Shown here in pieces: positions 54,923 to 64,000 of a stretch of 64,000 bases of DNA (positions are counted from its first letter, which is position 1; every line of letters starts with the position of its first letter). The position numbers and the translations under genes are program-made. A model generated the notes under the pieces. The model saw nothing but the letters and a program-made list of their open reading frames with translations, had not been told where the DNA came from and made no database searches. Origin of the DNA: Ceratodon purpureus (Eukaryota; Streptophyta; Bryopsida; Pseudoditrichales; Ditrichaceae); assembly GCA_014871385.1 (NCBI GenBank), contig CM026431.1, positions 5,803,089 through 5,867,088 of the forward strand. Direction: 5' to 3'.

Positions 54923-57884
54923 ATGGTACGTTGCTTTCTTCTCTTGGGATGAGATGTGGGAGGGGTTGTGTTTGGTGGTGTAGTTATGTGAGTAGTTAGC
55001 GTCTTGTTGTTGGTTTGCGACTAAGAGTATGGTAGTGTTGAGGGTGAGGGGGGTTTATTTTTAGTTGTGCATGTGGGTAGAGTAGGGTGGCGGTTTTTTG
55101 GGATGGTTGGGTAGGCCAGAGAGTTCGGGAGGTCAGTGCTTTTGAATTCGTAGAGGAGCATTTCGTTTGGCTAGTTTGTTGAGTAGATCGGATGAAGAGG
55201 AGGTAATTTTTGACCACAGGGGTGGTAGCTGGTTAGTGACGTTTTTGCTTTCTGTGTGTGGTGATGGGGGATGTATGACGTGAGTTTTAGGCCGTGCTCT
55301 ATTGTATGTGGTGGAGAGTTGTGAGTGAAGTATGAGTTGATCGAACAATTGGCCTTGTCTTGTTCGGGGTTGAGGTTGCCGCTGCCGTTGGTCTTTTGTC
55401 TTAGGACGCGGTTTTGTAAGAAGGATCGGGATGTCTTTTGTGGAAATTTGTGTGGTGATTTCTAGCTTTTGTTCGGTTTCCAGTCTGGTTTCTGCGTGTT
55501 GGTTTTGCAAGTTTGGATGGCAGTGGGTGGAGTTGTTTATTTTGTTAACGCGCTTTTTCGTTCAATTAGGTTTAGTTTCTGTTGCATTGTCTGGATCTGG
55601 TAGCCATGAAAGGGATGTGGGGATAATGTACTGGAAAAGTAGGAGTGTCGGGTGTGTCATTTTTTCCAACAGATTTTGTGGATTTCTAACTGAACGAGCT
55701 CATTGTGTGCAGGCAATCGCACCTAAGAAGATTAGAAAAGCAATTGGTGGTCTGAAGGACCAGACCAGCATCGGTATTGCAAAAGTAGGGGTAGGTGGTA
55801 CCAAAGCACCGGACCTCGACGTTGCCCTTGTGAAGGCAACGAGCCATGACGATTTCTTCGACGAGAAACATGTTTCAGAAATCTTGCACCTTACTGCATA
55901 CTCCCGTGGCTACGTGAATGCATGCGTCACCAGTTTGTCTAAGAGGTTGTACAAGACACGCGATTGGCATGTGGCATTGAAAAGTCTCATGCTCACGCAC
56001 CGTCTTCTCCGTGATGGCGATCCCAGCTTCGAAGATGAATTGATTCATACCTCTCGAAACGGTCGGCGCATTCTCAACCTCTCAGACTTCAAGGATGAAA
56101 CGCATTCTAATGCGTGGGATTACTCTACATTTGTTCGCACTTATGGGTTTTACCTCAACGACCGCCTAGATTGTGCAGTACAATTCACAGGCAAGAGTAA
56201 ACCCCGTCGGAGTAGGGGTGGCGAGAGAGGCGGAGATAGAGGCAGCGAGAGAGGCGGAGATAGAGGCAGCGAGAGAGGTGGAGATAGAGGCAGTTATAGG
56301 GGTAGAACTGCATACAGCAAGTCTCCTGTGAGGACGACTTACAAAGACTTACCGGGTGCCACAAGCCGGGGTTCCCGCGCTCGCTCTCCTGATGCGCGTG
56401 GTTATGCATACAGTGACGACCGCCGGCATAGTAACTATGACGGTGGGCTGTCGCCACGGTATGGGGACAGGTCTCGCCGCAGAGATGATTGGGACGAGAA
56501 GAAAGAGGAAGATGTTGATGACAATGTGCCCATCAAGGAGATGGCCGTCAAGCAGCTCTTGGAGAAGATGCCCGCTATGCAGAGACTGATGGAACGGGTG
56601 ATCAATTGTCGACCCGCAGGTGTGGCAAAGACAAACCGCTTGGTTCAGCATGCGCTGTACCCCGTCATCAAGGAGAGCATTCAGCTCCACAGGGATATCT
56701 CAGATGGTTGTGCTGTTCTTCTTGAGCATTTCTTTGATATGGAGCAGAAAGAGAGGGTTAAGGCCTTCGAAATCTACTACACGTACTCCAAGCAAGGCGA
56801 TCAGCTACACGAGTTTTTCAAATTGTGCAAGCATCATGGCGTAGGTCGATCTTCCGAGTACATTGAAATCGAGCCTGTGCCCCAGGAGCAGCTGGACAAT
56901 CTGGAGGATTACTTGAGGTCGAATGCTCCTAATCGCAATAAGAGTAAAAGCCCTGAGCCCGAGCCTCTGCAGATTGAGTACAGACCAGAGACACCTGAGC
57001 GAGAGCCGGAGCCTGAACCTCGCGCTTTCACACCTGAGCCTGCACCGGCTCCCGTGGAAGAACCTCCTGCCTTCGTCGCTGAACCAGAGCCGGCTCCGCC
57101 TCGGCAAACGGAAGGAGGTAGATTTAACTGCCCAATTTATACCCTTTTTCAGTTGGGATTCCGTTTTTGTGTCTGTTCTCATCGATCTCTTACTCACGCC
57201 AGATATTATTATCTTGTTGTTGCAGATTTATTGGACCTTGATAAGGCAACAATCTCGGCCGATGACCATAGTGACCGACTTGCTCTTGCGCTTTTCTCGA
57301 CTTCAACCTCAACGACAACCACTAATTGGGAATCTTTCAATTCGCCAGAAGACGAACAGAATGCTCTTCAACTTGCCAATGCCTCGGAAGGTAAAGCTGG
57401 TTGGGAACTCGCTTTAGTGTCGTCTGTGACTAATATATCGAAGCCAATGCCTGCCAACAGACCACTGGCTGGTGGGTTTGATCCTTTGCTCTTGGACAGC
57501 ATGTATAGCCAGGGTGAGGTTCTGCAGAAGCAGGCTGTATCTGCTGTTCCGGCAGGGAGTGCAAGCAGCGTGGCAATTCCAAACCGACCTGCTAGTGCTT
57601 TCCTCGCTTTGCCTGCTCCTCCTGGTGGAATGCCACTGGCAGTGAACGGGGAGGATCCGTTCGCAGCTTCAGCCGTTGTTCCCCCTCCTGCATATGTGCA
57701 GATGGCAGATCTTGCTACTAAGCGGGAGTTGTTGACGCAAGAGCAGGTTATGTGGCAGCGGTATCAGATGGAAGGCATGCGGGGTGAAGCTGGGTTCCAG
57801 AAGCTATTCAACAACCCTTACGCAGGCATGCCTGCTCCGACTCCCATGATGTACCAGAACCCTTACCAGGTCGGTATGCCGTAG
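54923..57884 (+). CDS. ANTH-domain clathrin assembly protein (AP180/CALM family, PICALM-like)
   Basis: Three coding exons: 54923-54925 (only the ATG), 55713-57117 and 57226-57884, giving 688 residues. The protein recruits clathrin and cargo at PIP2-rich membranes during endocytosis. The ANTH domain (about residues 1-150) starts MAIAPKKIRKAIGGLKDQTSIGIAKV, the Lys-rich PIP2-binding motif, followed by FFDEKHVSEIL, WHVALKSLMLTHRLLRDGD and FVRTYGFYLNDRLD. An Arg-Gly-rich insert (about 155-200) contains repeated GGDRGSER units. A second helical part of the fold (MQRLMERVINCRP, EHFFDMEQKERVKAFEIYYTY) follows. The tail has Glu-Pro-rich repeats and endocytic motifs: GDLLDL at the second junction, FDPLLL, and NPY twice near the end. 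The first exon was placed because ATG|GTACGT joins exactly to GCAATCGCACCT. An open frame runs upstream of exon 2 inside the intron, but it does not give the family N-terminus. Confidence 0.94.
56216..56297 (+). repeat. In-frame 24-bp tandem repeat in the ANTH gene
   Basis: Units of GGCGGAGATAGAGGCAGCGAG plus AGA, about three copies with few changes, encode repeated Gly-Gly-Asp-Arg-Gly-Ser-Glu-Arg. The copies are nearly identical at DNA level, suggesting recent expansion within the coding exon. Confidence 0.75.
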
Positions 57885-58864
57885 GAGCCTCTTATTTGTA
57901 GCTTACTGATGGTGGCACCTCGTTAGCGGTACCCCTTTTTGCTCAGATTGTAAACAGTGATTCTTTTATTAACTTAAATGATGATTTTGCGTGTTGGAGA
58001 AGGAAAGGCGCCTGTCTTTCGTCGCTTCCCTTTATCGCTCCTCTTTAGTCGATTAACATACTTGCATCAAGTGTAACTTGTATTGCCTGGATTGTTGATG
58101 CATTTGAACAACATTCTTTAGCAATAAAATATCCACGCATCTTGTGAATGATACTCAACAGGGACTAAGGGTGCTGATATGTGGTATGCATTGTATATTT
58201 GCGGCATTATGATTATCGAATAGCTGCCTTTATGGCTTATTGCACTGAAAAGGTCATGTGCCAATGTCTTGTGTATGATCCAAGGGAGTCGATCAAGCAA
58301 TCCCTTTTCCTGATCAAGCAGTCTCAATTTTTGAATGTTAATTTGTTTCTGTTTTCGACATCTACATTAAATAGAATGTTGAATTGTGAGATAAGAATCA
58401 GTCACCTTAATCCTCCAGTGAATCCACTGACAAATGTTTGGATACTCTTTAGTCTAGTACCATTCTTTCATCGAATGTTGGCCTATGACCCCACAGAAAA
58501 ACCCAGAAACGCCGTCCCGATCAGTGAGTAGTCTCTTCCAGATGTTAGTGCATTGATCAGCATCTCGGATGTGAGAGTAGGAAAACCTTTCAGATATGGA
58601 AGTCAGATAGCAACTTCTGAAAAATGGTATACATCAAACGAGAGCTTTTGCAACTGCCACAGCATTTATCACTAGTTTTCAAAACTATGCAGTCGTTGCA
58701 AACCAGTATTTTTGTCAAATGAAAATAAAAATGCGAGGAAACTAAAGGATGTTTCAAATCATGTTCTGTTATGTATTTGTCTGTACGCAAGTCCAAATGT
58801 GCTCTCATTTTCATGGAGATAAATGTAAGGAGAAAAAAATTGTCCGGATCGACATCAGCCTTCT
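57885..58864. other. ANTH gene 3' UTR and intergenic DNA
   Basis: The first ~250 bases are probably 3' UTR. No gene is seen in the rest. Confidence 0.4.
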
Positions 58865-59797
58865 TCAACATCGCTTCGTCTCCACAAACTTCAGAGCCTT
58901 GGTGCTGTCGAAAGAACCTCCTGCTACCATAACTGCAGTAACTGCAAGTCCACTTTCTGCAATTGCAATGCTTCGTCCTATGATTCCAGAAAAATCCACG
59001 TGCTCTATTGTTGGCCCCTCTGCCTGTCAATGCACACACCCTGCCCCCAAATCATGGCAAACCAAAACATATATCACGTCATCACATTCCCAAGAACCAC
59101 AAATCAAATCATAGACAGCTAAAACATTCACGGATCTTGGCCAGCTAAATACCACTGTAAACCAGTGTGGTGGTAATGTAATACGCATTGAGCAACTCAC
59201 CTCTCAGACCATTGAAAACTAGATCACAGTAGCAACAAGCCATGGGAATTAGGAATTCAAAGAGCTTAGATGGTGTCGCAAAGCTTACCAGGTGAAGTCT
59301 CGGTACTGTAAACATGGGTTTCCTACGTTGCAGACACGAAATTGAGTGACGCCCTCGGCAAGTCCCACGGCTCGTTCCCCTGCTACTTAGCTGCAAAGCC
59401 CGGAGTGGCAACTAAACAAAGGCATCTCACTAAGGCATAGATTATGTGTACATAAATACCCAAATTGTCTACATTATATTTCAAATAATATGGATTTATT
59501 TTTTAATTAATCTACTAAATGTGAAGTATTACTTTGGCAATGAACCTTGAAAACTGCCAGTGAGTGCTGAAAATTCCGCTGTTGCTGACTGACAGAAGTA
59601 TTACCTCGGTATCAGTTGAGAGAGTTGTGTATGTACTTGTAGTGAAACTCGCTGTGAAAGCCAGAACTCTCGGCCCATCACCGAACTTTGACGACCTGGA
59701 GTCTGTTTCTTGTGGCACAGCAGTAAGGTAGACATACCTAAAACCACCAGCACCCTCAAGAACCAACCTGCAGGTCTCCCCATAACCGCAATTGAAA
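58865..59797 (-). other. Possible minus-strand gene or gene remnant, three exon-like segments
   Basis: Three segments have protein-like frames with splice consensus. 59797-59605 follows a CAG acceptor and ends at GAG|GTAATA. 59382-59289 follows TAG and ends at CTG|GTAAGC. 59023-58865 follows CAG and ends at a stop. One frame of the middle segment reads GLAEGVTQFRVCNVGNPC, and the last segment reads SGIIGRSIAI; both faintly recall the GLxPGxHGFHVH and SIIGRxVVVH stretches of Cu/Zn superoxide dismutase, but with the metal-binding His replaced. The frame that keeps splice phase through all three segments is not the one giving that middle motif. I cannot decide between a diverged gene, a remnant and chance. 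Confidence 0.25.
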
Positions 59798-61475
59798 CTG
59801 GCCAATCACAAGCTAGAACTAGCATTGTCAAACCACTCAATTCAAACTGGCCAATCAAAACACTCAAAAAGCTGGTGGTTTTGGGTCGGATCATGAGTGA
59901 AAATTAGTACTAGCTAGGTGTGACAATGGAAAAAGTCTTCAGATCAGTTTTGGGTCTCCAAGTTCTTTTGCCTTTGAAGATTAGTACCTATTTGTGTATT
60001 GGGAAAAAAAATTGAAAAAATTTGCATTCTCTGAGAAACCTATTTTTCTATACGTGAAAAATTATACCCCAAAAATAACCCTGAAAAAAAAGGCTCAAAA
60101 TCCTTAAGTTGGTGGTTTTAGGTGTCTCTACCTTAGATCATGAGTCTCTACCTTAGAACATGACATAAGCGGTGAACCATGAGCGCTCATCGCTCATGGT
60201 ATATATCTAATTTTAGTAATTATTTCCATAATTTCCTAGGTAAACTTTCGGATCACATGTTTGGGTAAACATAGGAATGCATGTGTGCAATCATCAAAAT
60301 TTTAAAGTATCCAAAGTATATTGGTGATCTATAGTTGGAAAGGAGTCCTTGCCCTTGAAAGTTTTTGGAGGAATTGGTAACAATTGGAGGAACTATTACC
60401 GATTCCTATAAATCTTCTCGAGGAGAAGGACTCCTTCTCCACTAGTGTATATGAATATGAGATAAAATAAGTATAAAATATATTGAATCTAGATGATAAA
60501 AATTAATAGGGATGATTTTTGATTGGCAAAAATCCAATCAAATCCAAGTTGTACAAATTGCCAATGCATATTCTAATGCTAAATCAAACTAATCCACGAT
60601 TGTTTGATGTATTTCCAAACTATATTATTCTAACCAAGCTAGTGCATCTTTGTCTAAATTTCTAGGTGTAACTCTTTTTGTAATAAACCCTAAGTGTAAT
60701 AGGACCAATTTCATTGAAGGTCCAAACAAGCTGGCAAATAAAGTTACCCTTGACCATACATTCCATGAGTTGATGTAGAATGTTGTAAAGGTGCATATAA
60801 AGGATCACCTTCTTTCTGCCTCGGCCAATGATACTTGTCTTCATTGATACAAAATCAAGGCAAGAACATGTTGCAACTCTTCTATTGTTACTTCCGAGAA
60901 TTGATTCTGAGCAATTGATTCATTGATACAAAATCAAGGCAAAACCATGGTGCAATATCTCCTATTGTTACTTCCTAGAATTGATTCTTAGCAATTGATT
61001 TGATAATGTAAATTGTAAAAACATAGTCATAACCATGATAGAAGACCTTCATAGTTTTGACCACTGTGCATTTAGTGGTCCTTGATTTGTTAAATTTTGC
61101 TATATGCTAAGGTGATGGCTTCGCAACATTCTTGAACTTTTTATCTACCTATATAATTGGTCTATAGTCCCAAGATGAATCATGACTTTGGTGACTTGGA
61201 ACATTGTTAGGATTCCTTTCAAAATAGATAGGATCACTGCAACAAAATGGATCAAATGAACTTTGCCGACAATTTTTCTAAGCACTACCATACTCCTTAG
61301 AGCCATCAATGCCACGATTGGATATCCAAAACTTTAATCTAATTTGAAGTCAACAGATTTTACCACTCTGTCACTTTTGGTCTATAATAAAGTCGTTCCA
61401 CTCATAACATGCCTAAGATTAAGCACATTGGAATATGCATGATATACTTAAAACAACTTTTCATTACGAGAAAAA
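59798..61475. other. AT-rich intergenic DNA
   Basis: No gene is seen. The segment 60085-60125 resembles 2360-2400 at the other end of the window. The ~79-bp tandem duplication lies within this interval. Confidence 0.4.
60841..60999. repeat. Tandem duplication, two ~79-bp units
   Basis: Units start at 60841 and 60920, each beginning TCATTGATACAAAATCAAGG and continuing with matching CTATTGTTACTTCC and GAATTGATTCT blocks. They differ at scattered positions. Confidence 0.75.
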
Positions 61476-61906
61476 CGAGGTCACGAACGGGCCTTTGAAA
61501 CTGGCACTTGAGAAAGAAAGAAAAAAAGGTGCTTGTGCACTTTTGACGGTGGCACCAATGGTGCCACCGTTGCGGGCGTGGGGGTTTGAACCAATCACCT
61601 CGAGGAAGCGCGTATAGGATGATTTGCTACAGCGTCAGCGTTGACAGCAAGCAGAACTGCTGCGCACAGATTCCAAGCCTTGAAGCTTGTGTCAATAGGG
61701 ATATTCGGCATCGTATTAAAGGAAGGAGTTACACTTTAGCACAATCTAAATATTCAACCATTCAACCTGAGCTAGGTCAGCGCCAATGAGCACTCCTCTT
61801 AACTGTGGGGGCAGCATTTCTGGCATCTATTGCCAATAGTAGAGGGGCCTTTGGGCAGCCGGTTTACTTAAACCGGGCTATCTTAGAGGGCCCTTTTGTG
61901 AGGTCA
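61476..61906. mobile_element. Probable non-autonomous hAT-like element, ~416 bp
   Basis: The segment 61484-61899 is visibly more GC-rich than its AT-rich surroundings. It is flanked by CGAGGTCA (61476-61483) and TGAGGTCA (61899-61906 counting the shared edge base), seven of eight identical. The ends CGAACGGGCCT and, inverted, CAAAAGGGCCC match at about 8 of 11 positions. An 8-bp duplication and C-rich GGGCC ends fit hAT elements. Inside are two strong hairpins: an 11-bp stem at 61546-61570 (ACGGTGGCACC, AAT loop) and one at 61857-61879 (AGCC-GGTTTA). No transposase is seen. Confidence 0.4.
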
Positions 61907-64000
61907 TTTTTTCCCTAATGCATCACACATCTCTCTAACTTTGAAGGACAAAACCATATTTGCTTTTGCTCAATGCTATCGGAATTGGATTTTCTTTGAA
62001 TCCTAATAATTATTAGTGTTGTAGTAGATCACAACTTTGTATTTGGCCATGCAAGCATTGCATCTCTATCCTTCACTGTTATAACCCTCCGTTGGTCTTT
62101 GCACTAGGATGATATGCATTCAATATGCCAATCTAATGGATTATTGTATGACAGAGTCTTGAACAAAAATGCCTTAGCGATTCACCACAACATCCACAAC
62201 TGGCTTGATATTGGAAGAGTTTGTGCTAGACTTTGGAGTACATTTCAAGCCACAACTTTGTATTAGTGTCATATATTTTTCTAATTTAAAAACAATAGAA
62301 TCAACTCAATTGTGCCAATATGAGTCATCATCATTACCAAAAGAAAGATTCAACTTTTGCTTGGCCAAACCAAGAATGGAATGAGGTTCAAGATAAAGAA
62401 CACGCAAATTCAAACCTACATCAATACCGACGATTTGAGAAATTTTTATTGGATTAATGTTTTGCATAGCAAAATATAGCTTCAAAACATTCCTACTTAG
62501 ATTTGACCCGTTAAAGTGGCGCTCGAGGAAATTGTGGAATTGTATAGATTGCAACGACGATTTATGATAATCATCAAGTGTAGTATGATAGAGGTTTACC
62601 AAGGAAGATTAGTAAAAAAATACAAGTGTTGGGGGGGGGGGGGGGGATTGAAAATTACACAAAATATAGATAGAAAAAAGAAAGAAATAAAGTCATTAAA
62701 TTCCAAAGGATGGTAAAAAAATTCACATTATAAAGTAGTTCCACATCAATGAGGATATATTAGGGTAAAAGGAAACTTGTTTAATGACTTTAACATTCTG
62801 GTAATAAGGTCATTCCATATAGAATAGGAGAAATTAGATTAAAATTGGGAAAATTAAAATTTACTGAAAGCATTGTCTTTGCATAGATCATGGATAAATA
62901 TGGCAAATTAACTTGTATGTCGGATATATGTGGTCTCTAGTAATGGTAATAGGAATGCAAGAAGTTTATCCAATCATTGTGTTTCTTTAATGAGCCCTGG
63001 ACAACAACACCAAAAGGTAATAGTTTAAAGGTAGACCTTGATTGCGGCTAATGCAACATCAACCACAAATTTAGTACATGACTTTGCATTGTCGTAACAG
63101 AGTTTGATTGGACTCGTAGTAGCTTGGGCTTTATGAGTTGTTTGGTGTGTTATTTAAGAGTCGTGCTCTAATGGAATTGACATGTGTGTTCATTGCCATC
63201 CAACTTCTTTTTTGGATTTCCAAAACTAAAAATGACTATCACATAATTAAAGTTTGTTTGAGCCAAGTCAACCATGAAATTTGAGCCAAGTCAACCATGA
63301 AACCCTTGAAGTTAACATTTTTCACACAAGGTTTATCTAAAATATTCAACATGGACAACCACATTTGTTCTTTTGCCTGGACCGTCTGTAATTGCAAATT
63401 ACAAACAGAAATGGTCATTGCTTTGCAATAGTCAAGAACTTAAATGTAGATTTCAATAGTGATTCATTTCTTTACTCTTTTAGTGTGGCCAAACATAACC
63501 GACTCATTCTTCAAGTTATTACCAAGCAATATGTTCTTAATAAAATCCACTTCCTTCTAACACCACATATTAACATCTTGAAAAGATGAAGTAGATTTTC
63601 ACCGTGTTCCAAGAAAGACATTGTCATAAATGTAGTCGTATCTAGATGCCTTCTTCAACTTCAAAATGTTGTCAATATAACCACTTTGGTCATAGTATCT
63701 TTTCGCTTCAACAATTATATTTCAAATACTTTGTGTACTCAGCTTTTTCCGCTTATCAATTGCTTGCTTCAATTTGTTATTCCTAAGCTTTCTTCCATCG
63801 CTATTCTTCCCTACTAGGCCTTTTAGAAACAACTCTCGAGTAAGAGGCATTTTAATTACCATGGCTTTGTGTGGTGTTCGAGCTACCTAGGTTAAAATCT
63901 CATCATGGATCAAATCCAACGCTTCTTAGCACTCTCCTTTAACCCCTAAGTGCCCATGAAAGCCGAAATGGCTTTTTGTTGTTTCGGTCAGTCTAGATAA
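61907..64000. other. AT-rich DNA to the window end
   Basis: No gene is supported. There is a G16 run at 62631-62646 and a 22-bp tandem pair (TTGAGCCAAGTCAACCATGA, twice) at about 63257-63301. Several stretches with dense short ORFs on the minus strand near 63600-63900 could be a decayed transposon, but I recognise no domain. Confidence 0.4.

Noticed and set aside
55431-55712. ANTH protein starting at the in-frame ATG at 55431
   Set aside because: Gives a long hydrophobic N-terminus unlike AP180/CALM proteins; the ATG at 54923 spliced to 55713 restores the conserved start.
62631-62646. G16 homopolymer as a functional G-rich element
   Set aside because: A single homopolymer in AT-rich DNA; more likely a slippage-prone tract, and its length may be inaccurate.

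Overview
This is a nuclear segment from a land plant. Short GT-AG introns interrupt host genes, and the products are plant-type: plastid coproporphyrinogen oxidase, an ASR3-like trihelix factor, a prepro pectin methylesterase, plastid fructosamine-3-kinase, mitochondrial bL9 and an ANTH clathrin adaptor. AT-rich intergenic DNA around more GC-balanced exons, and the character of the genes, suggest a non-seed plant, probably a bryophyte. That is an inference; nothing in the window fixes the species.

Layout. The left edge holds the first exon of a Bet v 1-like gene (minus). Then, on plus: coproporphyrinogen III oxidase (2528-5407, 8 exons), a trihelix protein (7588-8985), a DUF676 lipase-like hydrolase (10962-14550, 11 exons) and an unrecognised multi-pass membrane protein (17512-19103). 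A gene-poor stretch (19.1-25.4 kb) carries several non-autonomous DNA transposons recognisable by terminal inverted repeats and target duplications. A PMEI-only protein (25474-26106) and a complete pectinesterase (27738-29617) follow and are a tandem paralogous pair. On minus lie mitochondrial ribosomal protein bL9 (32228-34663, 6 exons) and fructosamine-3-kinase (36105-38405, 9 exons). An ANTH-domain adaptor (54923-57884) occupies the right side, followed by repeat-rich DNA to the end.

The most striking object is an 11.6 kb L1-type LINE (39622-51225) with two long open reading frames, inserted inside a tRNA-Pro(UGG) gene. The tRNA 5' half lies at 39595-39621 and the 3' part at 51226-51289. 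The two share a perfect 19-bp duplication spanning the Pol III A box, and rejoining the halves through it gives a normal tRNA-Pro sequence. The element is unusual in other ways: an outsized ORF1 and ORF2, a 17-nt ORF1/ORF2 overlap, no poly(A) at the insertion junction but a run of stem-loops before its 3' end, and an antisense 206-codon ORF in the 3' region. A nested-insertion alternative for the 3' part is kept open.

The host genes are independent housekeeping and cell-wall functions, and I see no operon-like or cluster logic apart from the PME/PMEI pair. Exon boundaries were derived by hand from splice consensus, reading phase and remembered family conservation; no database search was possible.
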